From CAYRQP01 sp964426545 (GTDB taxonomy: Bacteria; Fermentibacterota; Fermentibacteria; Fermentibacterales; JCC-6): a stretch of DNA of 64,000 nucleotides. Below are positions 43,228 to 51,994 of this stretch, piece after piece. The position numbers and the translations under genes were made by a program. The stretch's first letter is position 1. Each line of letters starts with the position of its first letter. Where the stretch lies: the NCBI GenBank assembly GCA_964426545.1, contig CAYRQP010000001.1, positions 248,001 to 312,000 of the forward strand, written 5' to 3'. A model generated the notes under the pieces. The model was not told where the DNA came from. It saw only the letters and a program-made list of their open reading frames with translations, and searched no databases.

Positions 43228-44532
43228 TTACACTCTCCTCCCAATACCGTAATAGATAAATCCAAGAGAGTCGAGTTTCTGTGGATTGAAAATATTCCTT
43301 CCGTCGAATACAATCGGCTGTTTCATGGCATTTTTCAACTGCACGAAATCAGGTCTCCGGAACTCGGACCATTCAGTTACAAGCACCAATGCATCAGCAC
43401 CTTCCACCGCTTCAAATGAAGATTCAGCAAACTCGACCGCAGAACCGAGAACACCCTTTGCATTATCCATCGCTTCAGGGTCATACGCAACAATCGAAGC
43501 ACCGAGTTCGAGAAGCCCTTTGATAACAACAAGTGCAGGAGCTTCGCGGATATCATCAGTGTTTGGCTTGAACGAAATACCCCAGATACAGATTCGAAGC
43601 CCGCTCAGATCACTTCCGAAATGTTCTGTTACCTTCTTTATCAGTATTCTCTTTTGATCGTTATTGACATCGGTAACAGCTTTCAGGATGCGAAGTCCAT
43701 TATCTGTTTCAAGAGCAGTATTCTGAAGGGCTCTGATGTCTTTCGGAAAGCACGAACCACCAAAACCTGCACCCGAAAACAAAAAACTCGGACCGATCCT
43801 GCGGTCTGTGCCGATCCCCTTGCGGATATCCCGGATGTCCGCACCCACATTGTCACACATATTGGCAATCTCATTCATGAAGGAAATGCGGGTCGCGAGA
43901 AGGCTGTTTGCAACATATTTCGTCATCTCGGCACTTCTGTTGCTCATAATGAGTACTGGATTTTCAGTTCTGATGAAAGGAGCATACAGTTCTGCCATGG
44001 TAGCAGCGGCATCCTCTGAATCCGTCCCTATTACCACTCTGTCAGGTTTCATGAAGTCATCAATAGCAGAGCCTTCTTTCAGAAATTCGGGATTACTTAC
44101 AACATCCACTTTAATGTCAGTGACCTTGCTGAATTCTTCCCGCACTCGGTCTGCAGTACTGACGGGAACAGTACTCTTATTAACTACTATTTTGGGTTTT
44201 TCCATATGTGTTGCGATATCCCGTGCTACAGCAAGAACATGTTTTAGATCAGCAGACCCATCTTCGTCCGGTGGAGTACCGACTGCAATAAAAATGATGG
44301 AGCTGTTCTTTACACCACGTCTGATATCTGTGGTAAACTCCAGTCTTCCCTTGGATGTATTCCGTTTGATCATTGTCTCGAGTCCGGGCTCATATATCGG
44401 GATTATTCCCCTGTTAAGCCGGTCTATCTTTTCCTTATCGATGTCAACCGTAATCACATTGTTTCCCATTTCGGCAAAACAGGTTGCCGCAACCAAACCA
44501 ACATAACCGCTGCCTACTACCGCTACGTGCAT
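43228..44532 (-). CDS. ugd: UDP-glucose 6-dehydrogenase
   Basis: Forms UDP-glucuronate for polysaccharide. I use the ATG at 44532 (MHVAVVGSGYVGL), after GAGGAGGGCCA; the frame from 44577 adds a non-family leader. Motifs: GSGYVGLVAATCFAEMG for NAD, VVSNPEFLKEGSAIDDFM and the catalytic cysteine in GAGFGGSCFPKDIRAL. About 434 residues. It is the first gene of the 44532-39277 polysaccharide operon; 90 nt without a gene separate it from selB. Confidence 0.93.
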   Translation of the reverse strand: MHVAVVGSGYVGLVAATCFAEMGNNVITVDIDKEKIDRLNRGIIPIYEPGLETMIKRNTSKGRLEFTTDIRRGVKNSSIIFIAVGTPPDEDGSADLKHVLAVARDIATHMEKPKIVVNKSTVPVSTADRVREEFSKVTDIKVDVVSNPEFLKEGSAIDDFMKPDRVVIGTDSEDAAATMAELYAPFIRTENPVLIMSNRSAEMTKYVANSLLATRISFMNEIANMCDNVGADIRDIRKGIGTDRRIGPSFLFSGAGFGGSCFPKDIRALQNTALETDNGLRILKAVTDVNNDQKRILIKKVTEHFGSDLSGLRICIWGISFKPNTDDIREAPALVVIKGLLELGASIVAYDPEAMDNAKGVLGSAVEFAESSFEAVEGADALVLVTEWSEFRRPDFVQLKNAMKQPIVFDGRNIFNPQKLDSLGFIYYGIGRRV

Positions 44533-44622
44533 TGGCCCTCCTCTTTCTTGAGAGTACTTCAGCGAAAAAACTAGCAACTAATTTAAGGATGGAAAATAAG
44601 AAAGATAACAGGTATTGTAAAG

Positions 44623-46500
44623 TTATCTGTCTGACCTGAAATACCTCTTGTCACCACGGCGAAACGTATATCCAAAATTGTCCATGAGTTCTGCCCAGAG
44701 GAGTGCATACTTTCTCGAAGTACCAAGCAGATCCCGGAACTCACTCAGTCCAAACCCGCTTTCTGAAAATTCGTTCTTTATCCTGCTTAAAACCTGCTCG
44801 ACAATTTCCCGGGAAGTCAGAAGCTCTTCACTCAACTCGACAAGATATCCCCGTTCCAGTAATCCACTCACAATATCTTCTCTTTTGAAGCCAGACCTTT
44901 CGAAACCCTTGAAACCGGTTCTTTGTGCCGTTTGCAGGTACTCCTTCACAATTTCCTGTAAATTTTCTGCAATCTCCTCCGGGAATTCCGGCAATGCCAG
45001 CCGGTCGGCTCTCTTCACGACTTGCCCGGATTCCAGCAGCATCTCCAGAACAGCTTTTACGAACCACGGCTTACCGGAGATAACCGTACCTATCTTAGAC
45101 ACAGCCAGCCCCGGACTCACAGGGGATTTCCTGTGATGACGCGTTAAAGCACTGACAATCTCATCGCGGGCTTCATTTACATCCGATGCTGAAACAAGAC
45201 GGCTTGCAGAACCATCTTCCATTTGGAAAAGGTCTCCTTTTTCGAGCATTTCCACAAGAACTTCCGTCAATTCACTCTCTGAAATTCCTGTTTCACTCAG
45301 AATATCCTCTGCCGTGAATCCGCTCCTGCCGTTCAGATCAGCCTTTTCCCCGATTACAGCATCGATGTCACCCTCTGCTATTTTATCGAGATGTTCCTTC
45401 CGCTCTTCCGCGTATTTCATGCGTACTTTTATTGTACCGGTTTCCAGTATCTTTCCCCCGCCGATGGCAACGACAGGCGAGTATCTTCTAATTACAAACC
45501 TGTCTCCGGGTAGAATAGCCATAGGAGATTCCAATTGAAAATGAACATAGCCCGACATTCCTGCACTTATAGTGTTCTGAACCGGTATTGCCCGAGCCAT
45601 CACTTCAGCAGTCCCGGAATGAAAACGGACTCTCTGGTTCCTCTTGAGGATGCCTGCAGAATCAAGCAGGTTACATTCCGTGTCGACACTATCGACCGAT
45701 GAAAGATATCCGGGTTCCCCTAGACAACACCCTTTGAATACATCAGGTTCCTTTAAGCCTACAAGATTCAGAGCAACTCTGTCACCGGCATACCCTACTT
45801 GTGCATTTCTCTCATGATTCACACTCATCTCACGCACCCTGTATGTCTTTTCCCCGGGCTGCAGTTCAAGCAGGTCACCGACTTTCACGGTCCCGGAAAC
45901 TGCGGTTCCCGCAACTATCGCGCCGAATCCTTTTAATTTGAATACGCGATCGACATCGAGCCGGAATTTCTTTCCGCGGTCCCTCTGTTCCGTTCCTGCA
46001 GCAATATCTATCAAAGTTTTCTTCAGTTCATCGATCCCCATACCAGTGATTGCAGATACCCGAAGAACCGGTGCGTCCGCAGCGGGTGTATCCCGGAGCT
46101 GCTTCTGTATATCTTCTTCCACAAGTTCCTGCATCTCATCATCCACAAGGTCGCACTTAGTTAGAACAACGATTCCGCTGTCGATTTCAAGGAGTTTGAT
46201 TATGTCCATGTGTTCCCGGGTCTGGGGCATTACGCCTTCATCCGCTGCTACTACGAGTATGAAGTGGTCAACAGTAGCCACACCGGCAACCATCTGACGG
46301 ACGAATTTTTCATGTCCGGGAACATCTATGAATGCAAGTTGACTGCCGTCCGGAAGCGACATGAATACATAACCGAGTTCAATTGTAATTCCGCGCTTCT
46401 TTTCTTCGGCAAGCCTGTCGGGTTCCATACCTGTAAGTGCCCTGACAAGCGCACTCTTGCCGTGGTCTATATGACCTGCAGTCCCAAAGATTACGCCCAC
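44623..46500 (-). CDS. selB: Selenocysteine-specific elongation factor
   Basis: Delivers Sec-tRNA to UGA codons marked by a SECIS hairpin. The 625-residue GTPase starts with GTAGHIDHGKSALVRAL (G1), RGITIELGY (G2), FIDVPGHEKF (G3) and TKCDLVD (G4), then EF-Tu-like domains 2 and 3, and a C-terminal part of winged-helix repeats (~400-625, for example LFQMEDGSASRL and YLVELSEELLTSREIV) that binds SECIS RNA. It overlaps selA by 10 nt. No selC tRNA and no clear selenoprotein gene are in the window. Confidence 0.95.
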   Translation of the reverse strand: MGVIFGTAGHIDHGKSALVRALTGMEPDRLAEEKKRGITIELGYVFMSLPDGSQLAFIDVPGHEKFVRQMVAGVATVDHFILVVAADEGVMPQTREHMDIIKLLEIDSGIVVLTKCDLVDDEMQELVEEDIQKQLRDTPAADAPVLRVSAITGMGIDELKKTLIDIAAGTEQRDRGKKFRLDVDRVFKLKGFGAIVAGTAVSGTVKVGDLLELQPGEKTYRVREMSVNHERNAQVGYAGDRVALNLVGLKEPDVFKGCCLGEPGYLSSVDSVDTECNLLDSAGILKRNQRVRFHSGTAEVMARAIPVQNTISAGMSGYVHFQLESPMAILPGDRFVIRRYSPVVAIGGGKILETGTIKVRMKYAEERKEHLDKIAEGDIDAVIGEKADLNGRSGFTAEDILSETGISESELTEVLVEMLEKGDLFQMEDGSASRLVSASDVNEARDEIVSALTRHHRKSPVSPGLAVSKIGTVISGKPWFVKAVLEMLLESGQVVKRADRLALPEFPEEIAENLQEIVKEYLQTAQRTGFKGFERSGFKREDIVSGLLERGYLVELSEELLTSREIVEQVLSRIKNEFSESGFGLSEFRDLLGTSRKYALLWAELMDNFGYTFRRGDKRYFRSDR

Positions 46501-47882
46501 AGTTCCTGCAATGCATTATTGATGAGTGTTATCAGAACATTCACTTCAGCCGGCTGAATCGTCCTCATGTCAAACTTCACGACTCCGTCCTCAATTCTCG
46601 AAGCAACGGACGGAGTACCCAGTCGAAGTTTCTCAGCAAGTTTTTCAGGACCGGGACAACTCAAAGCGATTCCAACAGACGGGATGGCTTTGTCGGGAAG
46701 CGAACCACTGCCTACATAAGCATCGGTTTCGATAATCTCTTTTCCGCATCCGTCAGGCAGAACAAGCACATCCAAAAGACCGGCTGCAATTACATTCAAT
46801 TCATCACATGAAACAGAGAACATTCTGTAAACAGGATGGTTTTCTATAATATATCTGGGTTCTTCCCTGAATAGACGGAGTGCTCCCTCAAGTGCGGCAA
46901 TTGTGAGTTTTCCCACTCGCAAAGCCCGGGCAAGAGGGTGTTTTCTTATGATTTCAATGAACTCTTTCTTACCTGTGATTATCCCTGCCTGCGGACCGCC
47001 GATAAGTTTATCGCCGGAACTGGTTACAATGGATGCCCCTGCTTCGATACTGCTCATTATGGTCGGTTCGGACGGAAGTCCGTAATTGGACAGGTCTGAA
47101 AGCGAGCCTGCGCCAAGGTCATCGACCACAGGGATGTTGTGTTCCGCTCCGAGCTGAACAAGGTCAGCAAGTGGAACAAATCCCGTAAAACCGCGTATCC
47201 TGTAATTGGACGGATGTACTCTCAGAATAAGTGCCGTATTCTCGTTAATTGCATTTCGGTAGTCGCGGCGATGGGTTCTGTTCGTGCATCCAATCTCTCT
47301 CATTACAGCACCGCTCTGCTTCATGACATCGGGAATCCGGAAGGAACCGCCTATTTCGACAAGCTGTCCCCTCGAGACAATCACTTCTCTCCCATGTGCA
47401 AGTGCAGCAAGAACAAGGAGTGTAGCTCCCGCATTGTTGTTGGCTAGCGTAGCTGCTTCTGCACCCGTAAGTTCACAGAGCAGTTCTTCGAGATGTTCAT
47501 CGCGATGCCCTCTTCTGCCGGTTTTCCTGTTCCATTGAAGAACAGAGTAACCCCGTGCCACACGGGCAACATTCTCGACAGCACTGCCAGGAAGGCAGGC
47601 TCGACCGATAGCAGTATGCAGTATTACACCCGTTGCATTGATAACCGATCCCATGCCGAATACAAGTGACTTATCTAATTCTTCTGCGGCAATTACGATA
47701 ATCTCCCCGAGTGAGCGGGATTCTCTACCATCGAGCAGCCGCTGTCTTTCCATCTCGATTGTTCGCCTGCATGCGGATGTCAGGACAGCCGGCGGGGCGG
47801 AGATGTCCGTCTTTTCGACAGCATCGACGAGTTCGTGAACTGCCGGAAGTTCTCTCAGTATCTTCTCGGATTTCTCATTCAT
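46491..47882 (-). CDS. selA: Selenocysteine synthase (L-seryl-tRNA(Sec) selenium transferase)
   Basis: PLP enzyme that converts seryl-tRNA(Sec) to selenocysteyl-tRNA(Sec). The 463-residue protein has INATGVILHTAIGRACL, GHRDEHLEELLCELTGAEAA and the PLP-lysine site IVTSSGDKLIGGPQAG. It overlaps selB by 10 nt and shares one base with the rnfB stop, so it is read from the rnf transcript unless an internal promoter exists. Confidence 0.95.
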   Translation of the reverse strand: MNEKSEKILRELPAVHELVDAVEKTDISAPPAVLTSACRRTIEMERQRLLDGRESRSLGEIIVIAAEELDKSLVFGMGSVINATGVILHTAIGRACLPGSAVENVARVARGYSVLQWNRKTGRRGHRDEHLEELLCELTGAEAATLANNNAGATLLVLAALAHGREVIVSRGQLVEIGGSFRIPDVMKQSGAVMREIGCTNRTHRRDYRNAINENTALILRVHPSNYRIRGFTGFVPLADLVQLGAEHNIPVVDDLGAGSLSDLSNYGLPSEPTIMSSIEAGASIVTSSGDKLIGGPQAGIITGKKEFIEIIRKHPLARALRVGKLTIAALEGALRLFREEPRYIIENHPVYRMFSVSCDELNVIAAGLLDVLVLPDGCGKEIIETDAYVGSGSLPDKAIPSVGIALSCPGPEKLAEKLRLGTPSVASRIEDGVVKFDMRTIQPAEVNVLITLINNALQELWA

Positions 47883-48946
47883 CAGACCTTATACTCCTCT
47901 CCCCTTTGATACGACAAAGCACCGCGCATACGTATCGAGTCTTTGGGACATTTTGCAATGCATAGTCCGCAACCGACACACTTCTCATTGTTGACTTCAT
48001 GCATTTCCTTCAACTCCCCTGTGATTGCTTCGACAGGACACGCTTTGGTACAGAGTGTGCATCCTACACAGCTGCTGTCGATATATGCCTTCGGTCTTCC
48101 TGGAGCAAAATCGAGAATTGCATTTGTCGGACATTCTGTCCTGCACAATCCGCAGTTTGTACATATTTCAGGGTCGATCCGGGCAAGGAAATCCTCGATC
48201 TCAATGGCATCGACAGGACATATCTTTGCACACTTATGACAGCCTATACAGGCAACAGCACATGCTTTCCGTGCTGCACCTCCCTTGTCGAGACTTGCAC
48301 AGGCAATGACCACTTCCCTGTTTACCGGCCACAGCTCTATAATGTTACGCGGACAGGCATCCACGCACTTCCCGCATCCGGTACAGTTTTTCCGGTCCAC
48401 AATGGGAATCCTGTCATCACCTATGACAATAGCATCGAAGAGACATACATCAACACAGTCCCCGAATCCAAGACAGCCGTAAGTACATGTCTTTTCCCCA
48501 TCCATTATCAGTATTGCTGAAGCACATTTGGAAGGTCCGTGATACTGAAAGGCATTCTGCGCGGAATGTCCGCCGTTACAGTGGACAAGTGCTATTTTTC
48601 GAACATCATCAGTTATCGCAGCACCCACGGCTTCTGCAACTTTGGCATTCACGGAAGCACTTGCTGCAACACATCCGTTTGCAGGTGCTTTACCCGCAAC
48701 AACGGCTTCGGCAAAAGCCATACATCCGGGCAATGCACATCCGCCGCAATTGGCACCGGGAAGAAGGTCATTTATCTGCTCAACCCGGGGGTCACGCTCC
48801 ACTGCAAATTTCTTTGCCGCAATAGCAAGACCCAATCCGAAGAGAAGTCCCATCGCACCAAGAACAACAGCAGGATAACCGATACTTTCGACAAAAGACG
48901 AATCAGCCGAAGTTCCAATTAGAGAAGTTAGCAATACAGAGTACAT
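47882..48946 (-). CDS. rnfB: Rnf complex subunit B with multiple ferredoxin domains
   Basis: Entry point for electrons from reduced ferredoxin. The 354-residue protein has an N-terminal membrane helix (~24-46), the Rnf-type four-cysteine domain around NCGGCALPGC, and six more cysteine clusters (CTYGCLGFGDC, CTGCGKC, CIGCHKC, CTNCGLC, CVGCTLC, CVGCGLC), more than the short proteobacterial RnfB and like the long versions of acetogens. It is the last rnf gene; selA follows at once. Confidence 0.95.
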   Translation of the reverse strand: MYSVLLTSLIGTSADSSFVESIGYPAVVLGAMGLLFGLGLAIAAKKFAVERDPRVEQINDLLPGANCGGCALPGCMAFAEAVVAGKAPANGCVAASASVNAKVAEAVGAAITDDVRKIALVHCNGGHSAQNAFQYHGPSKCASAILIMDGEKTCTYGCLGFGDCVDVCLFDAIVIGDDRIPIVDRKNCTGCGKCVDACPRNIIELWPVNREVVIACASLDKGGAARKACAVACIGCHKCAKICPVDAIEIEDFLARIDPEICTNCGLCRTECPTNAILDFAPGRPKAYIDSSCVGCTLCTKACPVEAITGELKEMHEVNNEKCVGCGLCIAKCPKDSIRMRGALSYQRGEEYKV

Positions 48947-48947
48947 T

Positions 48948-49532
48948 CTAACCTCCTAATCCGGCAAACCCGAGAAATGCTATCGACATTACTCCGGCAA
49001 TCAGGAATGCAATCGGCATACCCTTCAGGGCAGGCGGAACATCTGCCATCTCAAGCCGCTGACGAAGCCCTGCCATGAGGATCAGTGCAAGAGTAAAGCC
49101 GATTCCCGATGCAATTGCATTGATAAGTGAATACCCAAGCCCGTATCCCTCAGTGATGTTAAGAACTGCAACACCTAGAATTGCACAGTTTGTGGTGATG
49201 AGCGGAAGGAATATGCCCAGTGCCTGATAAAGACCGGGACTGAACTTCTGCAGAATCATCTCCACAAGCTGCACGAGTGATGCAATGATGAGTATGAATG
49301 CAATTGTCTGAAGATATGCAAGACCAAGGGGGACCAGAAGCAGATGATAGACTGTCCATGAACCAAGGGTTGCAAGTGTCATCACAAAGATGACTGCAGC
49401 ACCCATACCTATTGCAGAATCGAGCTGCTTCGACACCCCGAGGAAAGGACAGATTCCAAGAAAGCGTGATAGAACGAAGTTATTAACGAATATCGCACCT
49501 ATTATTATTGCCATCATTGTTCCGAAATCCAT
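48948..49532 (-). CDS. rnfA: Rnf complex subunit A
   Basis: A 194-residue integral membrane protein of the RnfA/NqrE family with six predicted helices. NNFVLSRFLGICPFLGVSK is the family signature and holds a conserved cysteine that helps bind a membrane-buried iron-sulfur cluster between RnfA and RnfE. It is 1 nt upstream of rnfB and 2 nt downstream of rnfE. Confidence 0.95.
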   Translation of the reverse strand: MDFGTMMAIIIGAIFVNNFVLSRFLGICPFLGVSKQLDSAIGMGAAVIFVMTLATLGSWTVYHLLLVPLGLAYLQTIAFILIIASLVQLVEMILQKFSPGLYQALGIFLPLITTNCAILGVAVLNITEGYGLGYSLINAIASGIGFTLALILMAGLRQRLEMADVPPALKGMPIAFLIAGVMSIAFLGFAGLGG

Positions 49533-49534
49533 TA

Positions 49535-50143
49535 TTAACTACCCCCCTTCTTTCTTGCTTCAAGTATATTAAGTGTCCCCATTATAAATGCAAGAAGGAT
49601 AAACGCCCCGGGAGCCAGAATGGCAATGAGCAAAGGCTGGTTCTGGAATTTCTCCCCAAGAACATTGAAATTCAGCCAGGTACCGTTTCCAAGCAGCTCC
49701 CTGAATGTTGCCAAAATGACCATGGCAAGTGTAAAACCTATTCCCATCCCGATACCGTCGGCAACGGAATTGATAACCGGGTTCTTATTGGCAAAACCTT
49801 CTGCCCTTCCGAGAATGATGCAGTTCACCACAATCAGGGGAATAAATAATCCCAAACTCTGATGAAGAGCAGGTACAAATGCATGCATTATCATATCCAC
49901 AAGAGTAACGAATGTCGCAATGATAATGATATAGCACGGAATCCTGACCTTCGATGGAATTACCTTTCTGAAAAGTGATACCAAAAAGTTGGAACAGACA
50001 AGAACAAAAGTGGCAGCCGCTCCCATTCCGAGTGCATTCTCGACGGAAGTCGTAACAGCAAGGAAGGGACATAAACCAAGAGCAAGTTTGAAGACAGGGT
50101 TTTCTCTCAGAATTCCTGCCGTGAAATCTCTCTTCAGGCTCAT
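49535..50143 (-). CDS. rnfE: Rnf complex subunit E
   Basis: A 202-residue membrane protein, paralogue of RnfA (RnfE/NqrD). ENPVFKLALGLCPFLAVTTS is the signature with the conserved Cys, and IVVNCIILGRAEGFANKNPV is typical for RnfE. Six helices. It overlaps rnfG by 4 nt. Confidence 0.94.
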   Translation of the reverse strand: MSLKRDFTAGILRENPVFKLALGLCPFLAVTTSVENALGMGAAATFVLVCSNFLVSLFRKVIPSKVRIPCYIIIIATFVTLVDMIMHAFVPALHQSLGLFIPLIVVNCIILGRAEGFANKNPVINSVADGIGMGIGFTLAMVILATFRELLGNGTWLNFNVLGEKFQNQPLLIAILAPGAFILLAFIMGTLNILEARKKGGS

Positions 50144-50871
50144 TCCGCACCTCCTTCCGATTCTCCTGTTTCATCGGAAACAACCACCGTACTGTCAACA
50201 CTGGTAGCAGCGGATTCTACATCCTCAGGGTCACGCACCTGTGAATCCGGTTGTGGAGACACTTCTTCTCCACCTTCAGCATCTGTGAAAAGTCCTACTT
50301 CATCCATCGCTTCGAGCCCGTCACGGACAGCATCTGCGACAGCCCTCGATGTAATGGTGCAGCCCGTCATTGCATCTATGTCGCCGGTGTCTTTGCGTAG
50401 AAGAATCCCCTGCGAGTCTCGACCATTGAATTTAATCAGCAGCTTATCAGGATCGGTCACATTTGCACCCAGTCCAGGAGTTTCCATCTGATACAATATT
50501 GTTGAGCCATGTACTAAACCGCTCATGTCAACAGCCACCATAGTCTGCAGTGTACTCGAATATCCCTTTCCGTAGGCAATGAATAGATAACCCGCTTCGA
50601 CACTATCAGGCTCAGTAGTTACTTTCACTATCTTCAAAGTATCCCCGCACGCTGCATAAGGGTTGGCTAAACCGTCAACTGCAATGGAATCGAATGCCAG
50701 GCTGTCTCCCGAAGTAAGGGTGCCGGCAACACTATTCATAGCTTCCTGTTTCTTCATTTCTTCCTGTATTTCGATTATCGGTGCGGTGATTCTATTTACA
50801 AAACCCAGACCTACTGCTGCAACAAGTGCAACAAACATCAGGATCAAACCGATTTTAGTGATATCAGCCAT
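50140..50871 (-). CDS. rnfG: Rnf complex subunit G (FMN-binding)
   Basis: A 243-residue protein with one N-terminal membrane helix and a periplasmic FMN-binding domain. DAMTGCTITSRAVADAV holds the (S/T)GxT flavinylation site where FMN is attached to a Thr. After about residue 205 there is an acidic Glu/Asp/Ser/Val tail (EGGEEVSPQPDSQV...), not part of the usual domain. It overlaps rnfD by 8 nt. Confidence 0.92.
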   Translation of the reverse strand: MADITKIGLILMFVALVAAVGLGFVNRITAPIIEIQEEMKKQEAMNSVAGTLTSGDSLAFDSIAVDGLANPYAACGDTLKIVKVTTEPDSVEAGYLFIAYGKGYSSTLQTMVAVDMSGLVHGSTILYQMETPGLGANVTDPDKLLIKFNGRDSQGILLRKDTGDIDAMTGCTITSRAVADAVRDGLEAMDEVGLFTDAEGGEEVSPQPDSQVRDPEDVESAATSVDSTVVVSDETGESEGGAE

Positions 50872-51994
50872 TGGATTTCACCCCCCCAAACATCTTTGGC
50901 AGGGTGAACTTATCGATGAGCGGGGTAACAAGGTTCATCAGAAGAATGGAATAACAGCATCCTTCCGGATATCCGCCCCATCTTCTTATGACAATCGTGA
51001 TTATTCCCGCCCCAATGCCGAAGACTATCCGTCCCTTCGGTGTGACCGGCGTCGTCACCATATCAGAACACATGAAGAAACCGCCGAGTATCACGCCGCC
51101 TGCAAGTACCTGGAACAACGGATCACCGTTGAATATGCCCGGTCCCCCGAATATCCATCCGAACAGAGCGACAGTTCCAAGATATGAAAGCGGAAGACGG
51201 AGTTCCAGCACCCCTCGCAACACAAGATACAACGCACCTATCAGAAGCAGCAATCCGGATGTTTCACCGAGACTGCCCCCCCGCCTGCCCAAAAACAGAT
51301 TCAGGTATGTGGTCTTAGAAGAGAGAGCACTCCTGATCGAAGCAGTTCTTTCCTCAATTGCAGATGCCTCCTCGACATTACCTTCCTCAAGCGCACTTCT
51401 CGCGGTATTATCAAGGTTGAAAGTCTGTTTCATTACATTCAGCGGAGTAGCACCGGTAATTGCATCAACTTCCGGAATCTTCGCCAGTTCCTCATGAGCT
51501 ATTGCGTTGGTTGTCAACAAATTGTTATTGTCCCGCCAGTCGCCTGGCGTCACCCATCCCGCGGTCATCAGCACAGGAAAACTCGCCAGCAGGAATGCCC
51601 TACCGAGCAACGCTGGATTGACAATGTTGTGACCCAGTCCCCCAAACGCCTGTTTCCCGACTGCAATTGCAAACGAAGAGCCAAGAATCGGCATCCACCA
51701 GGGAACAGACGAAGGAAGGTTGAAAGCCAGTAGCAATCCTGCAACGACCGCACTGCCGTCGAATGCAAAATCAATCGGCTTCTTCATAAATTTCAGGCAA
51801 AGGAACTCGGTAATCACAGCGGATGCGACCGCAAGTACAGTAATCAGCAGTGCCGGCATTCCGAAGAACCAGACAGCCGCAGCAAAAGCAGGAAGAAGTG
51901 CGATGACAACATCAAACATCAACTTCCGTGTTGTCTGCGATGAACCCACATGAGGTGACACAGCAAGTTGGAATTCCCTTTTCTCAGCCATCAT
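50864..51994 (-). CDS. rnfD: Rnf complex subunit D (FMN-binding membrane protein)
   Basis: A 376-residue polytopic protein of the RnfD/NqrB family. VDAITGATPLNVMKQ contains the threonine that carries covalent FMN (TGAT). After it comes a charged insertion (about 40 residues, ARSALEEGNVEEASAIEERT) before the next helix. GKQAFGGLGHNIVNPALLGRAFL is the family signature. It overlaps rnfC by 4 nt. Confidence 0.94.
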   Translation of the reverse strand: MMAEKREFQLAVSPHVGSSQTTRKLMFDVVIALLPAFAAAVWFFGMPALLITVLAVASAVITEFLCLKFMKKPIDFAFDGSAVVAGLLLAFNLPSSVPWWMPILGSSFAIAVGKQAFGGLGHNIVNPALLGRAFLLASFPVLMTAGWVTPGDWRDNNNLLTTNAIAHEELAKIPEVDAITGATPLNVMKQTFNLDNTARSALEEGNVEEASAIEERTASIRSALSSKTTYLNLFLGRRGGSLGETSGLLLLIGALYLVLRGVLELRLPLSYLGTVALFGWIFGGPGIFNGDPLFQVLAGGVILGGFFMCSDMVTTPVTPKGRIVFGIGAGIITIVIRRWGGYPEGCCYSILLMNLVTPLIDKFTLPKMFGGVKSNG

